Below, piece by piece: positions 54,271 through 62,847 of a stretch of 64,000 bases of DNA. The stretch is from NCBI GenBank assembly GCA_964544155.1, contig CAZJAH010000004.1:76962-140961 (forward strand), read 5' to 3'. Both the position numbers and the translations under genes were made by a program. Source of the DNA: CAZJAH01 sp964544155. GTDB taxonomy: Bacteria > Bacteroidota > Ignavibacteria > Kapaibacteriales > UBA2268. The notes below the pieces were generated by a model, which did no database searches, was not told the origin of the DNA, and worked only from the letters and a program-made list of their open reading frames with translations. Position 1 is the stretch's first letter, and each line of letters opens with the position of its first letter.

Positions 54271-56067
54271 GAATGACTTATCAACCTTTGCGACGAGAGT
54301 ATTTAAGCTCATTTCGCTTTTGCTTAAATCACTTAATATATTATCAATTTCATTTCCGAAAGAATTCTTCATCTTGTTGAATAATTCATAATAATAGATT
54401 ATGCCTTCCTTAAGGTTAGTAATATATTCCATGAAGGCCTGATAATCATTTTTTGAAGGTGAAATATCAGTATCAATGAACTTGCTCCTCAATATTTCAA
54501 TATAGATATTCAATTCCTTGATGAACATATTCGGCCTTTTGGCATGAGCCGTCAGGTCTTTTCTACCGTAAATATGATCAATCATATCCTTTAAGCTGTA
54601 AACATCGTTAAAATATGCAAGATTCGGCCCGGGGCAAATTGATACACCGTCGCCTTCACGTTTGGTACTCAAATCGTAGGCCAATAGGGAAGAAGTACCC
54701 AATCCGGCGCAAATGCATGATTTGTCAACTATTTTTGCATATTCTTTCCTGTACATGTCAGGGGAAAGATCCTTTGAATCAAGTTCTTTGATCTTTAAAT
54801 ATTGGTATCGCCTTGAAGCTGTACATAGATCTCTTTCAGTGAATTCTCTGTTATTTATGGCGGCGTAATTCTTGGTACACCGGCTGCCCGGGCGCCCCAG
54901 GGCAATTCTTGCTTCTTTTTTTAAATCCTGAGTATTGCCTTTCAAAGAATTGAATGGTATTCCCAGTGGCGAAATATTACTGAGATATAGATCATCTTCT
55001 TTAGCCTCTACAAGTTGTTGCAGAGTAGCTTTATCAACGGTTGTTGCTTCCGGTACCAGCAGGAAAGGGGTTCCCCAGCCTACGGAGTCCACACCGTAAT
55101 AATCCAAAAGAAAATCATGCTCAAACGCTGTTCCGATACCGCCTTGCGCGGTTATCCTCAAATTCAGGGATTTTTGTGGAACGGGCTTACCTTTATCAGC
55201 AAGCGCCTTAACTAATATGTCATATATGGTTTGTTTCAACTCATCTTTTCTGTTTTTATATTCTTCCAAAATAACACCCATAAGCCTGCCTTCTGAGGCG
55301 AACGCGTGTCCTCCGCAATTAACACCTGATTCAATTCTGTATTCGGATACCCATAAGCCCTTTTTGGCAAGGAATTTACCTTGTATTAAAGCAGAGCGGA
55401 AGTCGCTGACTTTCAGGACAATTTTTTTCTTAAATACTCCATTTTCATCAGGATAGAAATCGTCAAATTTTTGCATGTAATTATACAAGGCCGGATTAAT
55501 ACCTGCTGAAAGCACGACTGATGAATTAAGATCACTTTTTGCGAACCCCCTAAAAGCAGCCAGGGCGTCATTATATTCTACCGGTAATGTTTCTTTTTCT
55601 AAATAATTGACTTTATTGACTTTTGTCATAATATTAACATCAATGCTGCCTTTTTTGAAGTGTTCATTGATAAAGTTCTTAAGATCTTTCATGCCGAAAT
55701 TGGAAGAAAACTTATCAAATTCTTCCCTTATGTGAGAGCTGTCAGGCAAAAGGTCAAAATATTCTTTGAATTTACTGCTTTGTTTCGAAGCAGCCTTTTT
55801 CAGTTCATCAAATTTATCGCTGACTATTCTGTTCATCATATTCAAATAAGATGTTATTCTTTCTGCTCTGAAATCATGAGCATTTTCGGGGATTTCTTCA
55901 TAAGAGAATTTAAATTTTTCGCAATACATTTTTCTCAGCCGCTCAAGAAGTGAATCGTCAACCAGAGAAATCACGGAATCTATACCCAAAGGCGCTACTT
56001 TTAAAGGAGTATCAAGCGTGTATCCAATTCCCATTACAGGAATATGGAAAGAGTGAATTTTTGTCAT
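54253..56067 (-). CDS. Large nitronate-monooxygenase-like flavoprotein with cysteine-bearing C-terminal extension
   Basis: This 604-residue soluble protein appears to be built on the FMN-binding TIM barrel of nitronate monooxygenases (NPD family). Matches in order: IPVMGIGYTLDTPLKVA at the N-terminus; IVLKVSDFRSALIQG; NCGGHAF (251-257), where the family has its catalytic AGGH; AQGGIGT (307-313), the FMN-phosphate strand; and VGWGTPFLL followed by EAKEDD. Two parts are extra: a helical insertion at about 50-140, and a C-terminal region with cysteines 397, 415, 451, 453 and 478, which might bind a metal or Fe-S cluster. Typical members have 320-360 residues. The ATG at 56067 fits the conserved N-terminus; a TTG at 56097 is an alternative. 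The substrate is unknown. It is a single gene between two cargo genes. Confidence 0.65.
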   Translation of the reverse strand: MTKIHSFHIPVMGIGYTLDTPLKVAPLGIDSVISLVDDSLLERLRKMYCEKFKFSYEEIPENAHDFRAERITSYLNMMNRIVSDKFDELKKAASKQSSKFKEYFDLLPDSSHIREEFDKFSSNFGMKDLKNFINEHFKKGSIDVNIMTKVNKVNYLEKETLPVEYNDALAAFRGFAKSDLNSSVVLSAGINPALYNYMQKFDDFYPDENGVFKKKIVLKVSDFRSALIQGKFLAKKGLWVSEYRIESGVNCGGHAFASEGRLMGVILEEYKNRKDELKQTIYDILVKALADKGKPVPQKSLNLRITAQGGIGTAFEHDFLLDYYGVDSVGWGTPFLLVPEATTVDKATLQQLVEAKEDDLYLSNISPLGIPFNSLKGNTQDLKKEARIALGRPGSRCTKNYAAINNREFTERDLCTASRRYQYLKIKELDSKDLSPDMYRKEYAKIVDKSCICAGLGTSSLLAYDLSTKREGDGVSICPGPNLAYFNDVYSLKDMIDHIYGRKDLTAHAKRPNMFIKELNIYIEILRSKFIDTDISPSKNDYQAFMEYITNLKEGIIYYYELFNKMKNSFGNEIDNILSDLSKSEMSLNTLVAKVDKSFSGTEA

Positions 56068-56472
56068 ATAAGAATCTATAGCTTTAGTATTTTTCAATAA
56101 TTATTCATTTGCAATTCCGGCAATTTAAGACAAAACTGCCTCCAATTGCAAACATCATATAACTTGTTATTATTATAATAAACAATTCGCATGTCATTAT
56201 AGTTGTATGTAATAGTTGTATGTAATTTCATTTAATTTGTTTAACTACAAAAAGCAGGAACTTCATTTATACATAAAGCGAAACAAGCAAGAAAATATTT
56301 AGATTTATCAGCATTCTGTTTGATATTCATACAAATCCCTAAAGAATTGCTTCCCCGGAGTGGAATTCAACCCACTTATAAAAATGCATCACTATGGGTA
56401 AACCTAAGCTCTCTTAAATACAAAAAGGCGGCCCGAATGAGCCGCCCTTTGTGATTACCATATCTCACTTGC
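56068..56472. other. Gap of about 375-400 bases between the flavoprotein and LamG cargo genes
   Basis: It is AT-rich, with a tandem duplication of AGTTGTATGTAAT at about 56201-56226 and the cargo-gene terminator at 56422-56450. A stretch near 56355-56390 looked like part of a tRNA T arm but does not fold. The promoter for the flavoprotein gene should lie here; no convincing boxes are seen. Confidence 0.4.
56422..56450 (-). terminator. Terminator of the LamG cargo gene
   Basis: On the minus strand GGCGGC pairs with GCCGCC around an eight-base loop, followed by TTTTTG. The flank TACAAAAAGGCGGCCCGAA is also present at the DUF11 cargo gene terminator. Confidence 0.8.
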
Positions 56473-59400
56473 TTATCTTACTATCATCAGTTCGCGGAAC
56501 ATGTTGAACTCACCTGCCTGCAGGCGTACCATGTACATACCTGCCGGGAGGTCGCGTCCTTCGAATGTTACCGTGTGGCTGCCGGCGCTTATAAGCTTAC
56601 CGTTCAGGAGAACGTCAACGATAGCACCTGCGCTGTTGTAAACGGTCATGGTAACCGCTGATTCAACAGGCAGTGTAAAGCTTAGATCTGCTTGAGTTTC
56701 CATCGGGTTAGGCTTAGGCATATTAAATTCGTAACCGATGTTCACTAGGTCTTCGGCTGAGTTATTGCCTTCAACAATGAATGCCGGTGTACGGTCGTAT
56801 TCCATTTCCGGATCGCCATTGAAAATAGCCCTGATCACAGCGTTGTCGCTCTGATCTGTCGGGATCCATTTGTATGCTGTTTTAAGAGCGTTCACGTCTA
56901 CTCCGATGAAGTTCCATGTGCTGCCGCCGTCAGCGCTGAACTGAAGGTCGAACCTGCTTACATTGTCATGCATCCAGCGAACGTTAGTTTCCTGAGCGAC
57001 TTTAACAATGTCGTTCTCGCGCGGGCTGGTAATTGTAAGGCTGCCGGCAAGTATCTTGAACGGAGTCGAAACTGCCATTACTTCGTTTGTATTGGCATTA
57101 ACCATTCTTACAATAGCTTCTTTTGTATTTACTGTAGGAACAGTCCATTCGATCTGGTTCATGTCGGAGCTGATCTCCGGAGTTACAGGCATCCAGCCTT
57201 CGATACCGTCAGCGGAGAATTCGAACCTGATGGTTACGGATTTGTCAACTGACCAGCGAATATAATCCTGAGCAGCACCGCTGTAAACACCGTCGGTTGC
57301 TGCCGGGCGAATGATCTCAACAGGAGCCGGTGCGAGTTCAAATGTGGCGTCGCTTCTGTCGATTTCAGCGCCTGAGTTAGCGTCAACAAGCCTTACGAGT
57401 GTTTCAACTGAGTTGATCTGCGGCGTGAGCCAGTTGTATTTACCTGCTACTGCAGGAATAGCTTCGTTGTTGATCCTGTTCCAGGAAGCTCCGCTATTAG
57501 TTGAGTATTCAATAAATACAAGCTGATCCTGTACGGGTTTTGTCCATGTTACTGTGTAAAGGTTGCCTGCTCTCCAAATTTCGCCGCCGTTCGGGTTTGT
57601 GATAGTGATATCTTTTCCGATAAGGATAGGCTGAATCGGTTCGAAGTAACCGCGTGAAGTAACGTTACCGCTTTCTACAGCGTGTACAGAAGTAACTTCT
57701 TCGTACCAGTTAAAGATGTATTCGCCCTGAGGATTCACGATTGAGAACCTCAGTGTACCGAGATAAGTCTTGTTGCTCGGAACGAGTTGGCCCGGTTTGG
57801 CGTCTGTGCTGTAGCTGTCATAGTTAATATCGATTGTACGAAGGTCGGAAATCGGGCTTTCTGTATCCTCAAAAGGTGAGGAGAATGCCGCGAAGTAACC
57901 GAGATCGTTCTTATCGCTGAATATAACTTCTTCAGTCTGTACCATTTCAACGAACCTGAGTGTTGAAGGATCGTACTGAATACCGAATGTAGCGTTAGCC
58001 ATGTTGAAGTCGCCGCCTTCGTTTTCGATGTACAGAGGCACATCAATGTAGCCATTGTTAACAAAGGGGTTAGCGCTTACTTTGTAATCGATGGCGCTGA
58101 GCAGTGTTACTCCGCCTTTCTTGGCTTTTTTGCTTATACCTTCGGCTTTCATTACTTCGTATTCTCTTTCGGCCCTGATGAACATCATGGACAGGTCGTA
58201 ATGGTCAGGATGTATCTGGCCGGCTTCTCTCATTATAGGAGCGTTAACCTGTGATACAGCGGTAAGTGATGAAACTTTACCGTTATTCCTGTAAACGATT
58301 TCTCTGTCATCAGAGTTAACTACGCCGTCGCCGGTGATGTCAGACCTCTTTTCGTTACCGCCGTTATCAGCGAGAACCTGAGCTCTGTCAGCAGCGTTGA
58401 TCTGGTTTGTGCTGTCTTTGTAAGCGTCGCCGCCAACCATAGCGGGAAGCTGATTAGCAGCATCACCGTCACGTCCGTCATTGTAAATAAGGGCTGTTGA
58501 AGCATAACCGCTCTGGTTTGCATCAGTTTCAAAATTGCCCCATGCTGTGTATTTCGATCCGATTGACGGAGGATTAGTAGTCATATCAGTCTGAAGCAGA
58601 GCTTCGTTTGTTCCTGATGGATCCCAGTTCCTGAAATCCCAGCCTGATTCGATTCCCCATGTATTGGGGTCGTCGCCCGAGTAGCTGAACGGTGCAGCAT
58701 ACCTGGACATAACAGGCAGGTGGTTAATATGCTCGACTTTAACGAAGTATTCGCCATCGGGCAGTTCAGTAAATACATAAGGAACGTTAGCAAAGTTGTT
58801 GTCGCCGGCATTAATATTAGCCACGTCAAACGCAGAAGTTGTGTTTTCATATTGTGAAACGTCGCTGTCGTCACCGAGGTCAACTTCTACCTGAGGCTGG
58901 CCGCCATTCTCTGTAAAGAGCCTGATCATAAGGCCGCCGTCATCATAAGCAGCACCGAGGTTTTTCTGAATACCGTCAACCGCGCCTTCGTGTAAACCTT
59001 CGAGGAGTACCCTTACAGTGAAGTTACTCGGAGGAGTAATATCAAAGAGCGGGCTTTCTACTCTGAGTGTCGGCACGAGGCCGTCTGCGCTGTTGTTGTA
59101 TTCTAACTGGTAGCCGTTAATGGTTGCACGTCCGTTCAGGCGGAGGCGTCCGTTAGTCCTGGTCGCGCCGATTTCGCCCTGGTCGTTGAATGTTGAGTCA
59201 TTGTTCAGGTCAGGATCAGTGATACCGACATTAAGCCTTGCAGCATATTGTGATTTATTCGCTGTTCCCGGGAATTCATAGTAAGTATCGCTTGTCGGCA
59301 GAGTCATCGCGTTTGTGTATGAAGGAGCGTAAGTTTCGCTTGCAACATACTGGTAAGGCTGGATTACAAGCCCGCCGCCGCCGAGTACCGAGTATTCGAG

Positions 59401-62400
59401 GTCAGCATGGTTCGATCCGTCATTACCATTGCGGAATGCTGTCAGGTTGTTTCTGTTAAAGTCGAAACCTGCCCAGCGGATTCTGAGATCTTCCTGTGTA
59501 TTCGGTACTGCCTGTTCGTAAACAGGAGTGATCAGCTTCATATAAGGCCTGGTTGCTTCATACTCATAGTCAGTACCTGTAACTTTTGCCATGAGGCTGC
59601 TGTTGGCCGGATATACAGGGATGCTGTTCTTAACACCGCTGTTTACAAAGCTTCCGCCGTTCATGATGTAAGCGGCAAGAAGGTTTGCGGCATAATCAGT
59701 TCCACCGTAGAAGCCGATTTCATCTGCTCTTACAGTCAGGGCGCCCTGGATGAATGTAGTCAGGTCGCTCGGTTCTGTTCCAGTCATCTGGCCGCCGGGG
59801 TATCCGCCCCAGAAGCGGACTTCTTTCATTTCACCGATAAAATGCCTGCTGTCTTCATCAGTAGCACCGGGTTCATAACCTAAGAATACGGGATATGTAT
59901 TCAGGTTATCAACAGTTACGTTAGAGCCAAGCTGCTCAGTGATATCTGTATCTAAATCTCTGTCAAGATATTCGTTTTGGTAAGTACCATCGATGTAAAA
60001 GCGTACTTCACTGTCGGCGCCGCCGTTAGCTAAGTTAACATAAACACCTACGTGTACCCATACAGAATCCATTTCAAGAACGTTAGGAGCAACTATCGGG
60101 CGATCGGGATCGCTCTGAGCTGTTCTTAAAGGAGTCCCCTCTTCTGAAGCCACTACAAATTCAAGCTGGCCTGTAGGCAGAAGCCTGAGAGCATAGTGAA
60201 GGTCTTCTGTACCGTCATCCATTTTCTTGCTGATGATCGGGAAGTAAGCTTCTTCAGTTGTCGGGAATCTGTAAGGCCTTACCCATGCTTCCATGTAGCC
60301 GATAGCGCCTGAAAGGTTAAGGTCGGCGTTGTTATCGATTTTAACAATATTGTTCTCTGTGTTTTTGAAAGCGAAATTAGGAGCAACAGTAAATTCGCCG
60401 GAAGTATCATAGATATTTTCCTGGCCTCTTGCTTCTGTACCGCTTATCCTGAGCATAACGCTCTTCGAATAGTTCCCTTCTATATCAACAACACCCTGAA
60501 GGTCATCGCTTTGGCCGGTGAGAGTGGCGTTATTGTAAGGTTCCCAAAGTGCCTGGCCTGCTTCGATCTCTACGGCATCCAAAGGCATAGCGGGAGTTGC
60601 GTTATCGATAGCATCAAACCATGATACACCGCCGTCACGGCTGACCATAATCTGAATATCGTCTGAATTAGGATCTGTTTTACCCAGGCCGTATGCTACC
60701 CAGCGTACCGGGAAAGTCTCGTTTTCCAGGTTGCTGATACCTTCGCCGCCTGTCGGTGATGTAAGGCGGACGTGCGAGCGGTCGGGCCTGTAATTGATCA
60801 TATTGTTAACAGGTGAAGCTGATAATTCCGGATCTTCGTAGAAGTTCAACGGAGCTGCGTCATTCTGCTCATAGCTTACATCGGCTATATCAAGCCTCGC
60901 GCCCTGGAGCGGATAGTCCAGCTCGAGAGCTGTTCTTTCGTCACCAAGTGATACATCTGACGGATTATATACACCGCCAATGTGCTGCCTGAGTACATCC
61001 TGATCGAGAGCAACGCGCCATACGCGTGCTTCTTTGATACCCGCATGGAGGTAATCTTCGGCTTCGATACCGTCGTTTGGATTAACACCAACCCAGATCG
61101 GATGTATGGTTGTGAGCATCCTGATGTTTACTGCCTGGTCGTTTTCAGCATAAGCTACGCGCTCGCCGTCAACAAAAAGGCTTATTTCATTATTATTTAC
61201 TGTAGCTGCTACGTGAGTCCAGTTGTCAGCATGGCTGTCCTGGATCGGGCTGGCGTCACTTGCTACCGGCAGTTCGTCCGATGAAACAAGAGTCGCAATA
61301 TAACCGTCGGGGCCTCTGCCTTCAATTTCTCTAGCACGGAATGCGGGATATCTTCCTTCTGAAAGATAAAGCATCCAGGCGCCTTCCTCAGGGGAAGCAG
61401 AGCCTGCCGATGAAGCAATGATTGCCGGTTCGCCGTCAACTACGCTATTGAGGTTAACCCATGCTTCAACTGTAAGCTGTGTAGCATTGCTATAGTTTGT
61501 TGCTGTTTTGAAATACTGGCTTGTGCCGTCGAGCTGAGCAAAGAACAGCCTGCCGAGAACGAATGTGAAATCGCTCTGGTCCTGCCTTGCAGCTTCCGTA
61601 AGCATTTCCCTGTCGTCAATATCAGCATTAGTTACTGTTGTTCCATCCTCATCATATTCAAGCTGTGAAACGCGTATCTTGGCCTGCTCTGACCTGTAGG
61701 GGAAGTTTTCGTTAGCTTCCCAAACGAGCCTGATAATGCCGCCGTGGCCAACTGTGAGCGGAGTGCCGTCGCCGGCCATGATATAATAATCATCGCCGCC
61801 GCTGGGCATAGCATCGAGTTCGCCGCTTACGTGGTCGGCAAGATTAGCGCCAAGAGCTGTTTCACCATCGACTGTTTCGGCTACGCGGCCGATCTCAAGC
61901 CATGAGCCGCCTGCGTCGAGTGAAAATTCCACTTCGTAAGCAAGTGTGTTTTCGCCGTAATCACCGTAGGTAGCCATATCTTCGAGAAGGCCTGACCTTT
62001 CGAAAAATATCGGATAGCCCTGGTTTGGGTCAAGGCTCTGAAGAGCCGGGTTAGGGAACCTGTTAACTGCCTGATTCGGGCCGTTGGGGTTCAAAACCGT
62101 GATACCGCGTATATTAAAGTCGCCGGGATCTACAAACTGTGTGTTTTCTGTCTGATTAGTTCCGTCAATATCAAATACCTGTATATTGCCCACAAATGAA
62201 TAAGGATTGAAAGCAATCTCTGTCAGGTCTGAATCAGTTAGGTCCATATCATTAATGTCAAATTTGAGCATACCTACATAGCTTCCGCGGCCACTTGTTG
62301 ACGGCTGGAAACCTACAGAAGCAGGCTCGCTTGTAGTAACATCAAGCTGGAACACGTACGCGTGTACACTGCCGTTATCGGCATCCGCAGCCTGAGCATC

Positions 62401-62778
62401 GAGCGGGCTGTAGCCGTAAACGGCATCAGCGAAAGATGAACTTATGGTTCTGTAAGGATTTGTTACATCCATATCGTAATAGATCGAATCTGTTTCCGAT
62501 GCAGGATTCGTACCGCCGATAGCAGCGGGAGTGAGCCTGTCATTATTATAAACAACAGCAATCGACATATTGCCAACATTAGGCGCGCCTGAATTGAGAG
62601 AACGCATCCAGACTTCCACACCAATCTGATCGCCCATGCGGCGCTGATTGAGAGTCATTTCATAATTCTGGGCATAAAGCTCTGTCCCGACGAATACGAA
62701 CGCCACGGCTAACCAGAGTAAGTGCCTCCATGAAAAACGGTGTCCTTCTCTTTCCGCTTTTACCTGATTTGTAATCAT
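56473..62778 (-). CDS. Giant LamG/dockerin-like surface protein with T9SS sorting domain
   Basis: This 2101-residue exported protein has a long signal peptide (HLLWLAVAFVFVGTELYAQ). It carries two concanavalin/LamG-like domains (openings LTVEAWVNLNSVVDGEP and GYMEAWVRPYRFPTTEEA) linked by Ig-like modules. A dockerin type I-like pair lies near residues 1460-1510 (INAADRAQVLADNGG, DITGDGVVNSDDREIV), with calcium-loop spacing. Cohesin-like or Ig-like segments follow (VPLYIENEGGDFNMANATFG), then three NPNGGE-type modules (TNPNGGEIWRAGNLYTVTW). A type A sorting domain closes it: MPKPNPMETQADLSF, YNSAGAIVDVLLNG, LPAGMYMVRLQ. The gene is 69 bases after the partial PPC/Fn3 gene and probably in its transcript. 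A role in polysaccharide binding or a surface complex is inferred from LamG and dockerin modules. Confidence 0.85.
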   Translation of the reverse strand: MITNQVKAEREGHRFSWRHLLWLAVAFVFVGTELYAQNYEMTLNQRRMGDQIGVEVWMRSLNSGAPNVGNMSIAVVYNNDRLTPAAIGGTNPASETDSIYYDMDVTNPYRTISSSFADAVYGYSPLDAQAADADNGSVHAYVFQLDVTTSEPASVGFQPSTSGRGSYVGMLKFDINDMDLTDSDLTEIAFNPYSFVGNIQVFDIDGTNQTENTQFVDPGDFNIRGITVLNPNGPNQAVNRFPNPALQSLDPNQGYPIFFERSGLLEDMATYGDYGENTLAYEVEFSLDAGGSWLEIGRVAETVDGETALGANLADHVSGELDAMPSGGDDYYIMAGDGTPLTVGHGGIIRLVWEANENFPYRSEQAKIRVSQLEYDEDGTTVTNADIDDREMLTEAARQDQSDFTFVLGRLFFAQLDGTSQYFKTATNYSNATQLTVEAWVNLNSVVDGEPAIIASSAGSASPEEGAWMLYLSEGRYPAFRAREIEGRGPDGYIATLVSSDELPVASDASPIQDSHADNWTHVAATVNNNEISLFVDGERVAYAENDQAVNIRMLTTIHPIWVGVNPNDGIEAEDYLHAGIKEARVWRVALDQDVLRQHIGGVYNPSDVSLGDERTALELDYPLQGARLDIADVSYEQNDAAPLNFYEDPELSASPVNNMINYRPDRSHVRLTSPTGGEGISNLENETFPVRWVAYGLGKTDPNSDDIQIMVSRDGGVSWFDAIDNATPAMPLDAVEIEAGQALWEPYNNATLTGQSDDLQGVVDIEGNYSKSVMLRISGTEARGQENIYDTSGEFTVAPNFAFKNTENNIVKIDNNADLNLSGAIGYMEAWVRPYRFPTTEEAYFPIISKKMDDGTEDLHYALRLLPTGQLEFVVASEEGTPLRTAQSDPDRPIVAPNVLEMDSVWVHVGVYVNLANGGADSEVRFYIDGTYQNEYLDRDLDTDITEQLGSNVTVDNLNTYPVFLGYEPGATDEDSRHFIGEMKEVRFWGGYPGGQMTGTEPSDLTTFIQGALTVRADEIGFYGGTDYAANLLAAYIMNGGSFVNSGVKNSIPVYPANSSLMAKVTGTDYEYEATRPYMKLITPVYEQAVPNTQEDLRIRWAGFDFNRNNLTAFRNGNDGSNHADLEYSVLGGGGLVIQPYQYVASETYAPSYTNAMTLPTSDTYYEFPGTANKSQYAARLNVGITDPDLNNDSTFNDQGEIGATRTNGRLRLNGRATINGYQLEYNNSADGLVPTLRVESPLFDITPPSNFTVRVLLEGLHEGAVDGIQKNLGAAYDDGGLMIRLFTENGGQPQVEVDLGDDSDVSQYENTTSAFDVANINAGDNNFANVPYVFTELPDGEYFVKVEHINHLPVMSRYAAPFSYSGDDPNTWGIESGWDFRNWDPSGTNEALLQTDMTTNPPSIGSKYTAWGNFETDANQSGYASTALIYNDGRDGDAANQLPAMVGGDAYKDSTNQINAADRAQVLADNGGNEKRSDITGDGVVNSDDREIVYRNNGKVSSLTAVSQVNAPIMREAGQIHPDHYDLSMMFIRAEREYEVMKAEGISKKAKKGGVTLLSAIDYKVSANPFVNNGYIDVPLYIENEGGDFNMANATFGIQYDPSTLRFVEMVQTEEVIFSDKNDLGYFAAFSSPFEDTESPISDLRTIDINYDSYSTDAKPGQLVPSNKTYLGTLRFSIVNPQGEYIFNWYEEVTSVHAVESGNVTSRGYFEPIQPILIGKDITITNPNGGEIWRAGNLYTVTWTKPVQDQLVFIEYSTNSGASWNRINNEAIPAVAGKYNWLTPQINSVETLVRLVDANSGAEIDRSDATFELAPAPVEIIRPAATDGVYSGAAQDYIRWSVDKSVTIRFEFSADGIEGWMPVTPEISSDMNQIEWTVPTVNTKEAIVRMVNANTNEVMAVSTPFKILAGSLTITSPRENDIVKVAQETNVRWMHDNVSRFDLQFSADGGSTWNFIGVDVNALKTAYKWIPTDQSDNAVIRAIFNGDPEMEYDRTPAFIVEGNNSAEDLVNIGYEFNMPKPNPMETQADLSFTLPVESAVTMTVYNSAGAIVDVLLNGKLISAGSHTVTFEGRDLPAGMYMVRLQAGEFNMFRELMIVR

Positions 62779-62847
62779 AATTTAAAATCCCTTTTATTTT
62801 TAATAATTAATTTTTAGTCTCATTAATTATTATTCCGCGTAGCTGCC

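Noticed and set aside
56355..56390. Possible tRNA T arm (GTGGGTTGAATTCCAC on the minus strand)
   Set aside because: The stem needs a wobble pair and a six-base loop, and no acceptor, D or anticodon arm can be built around it.
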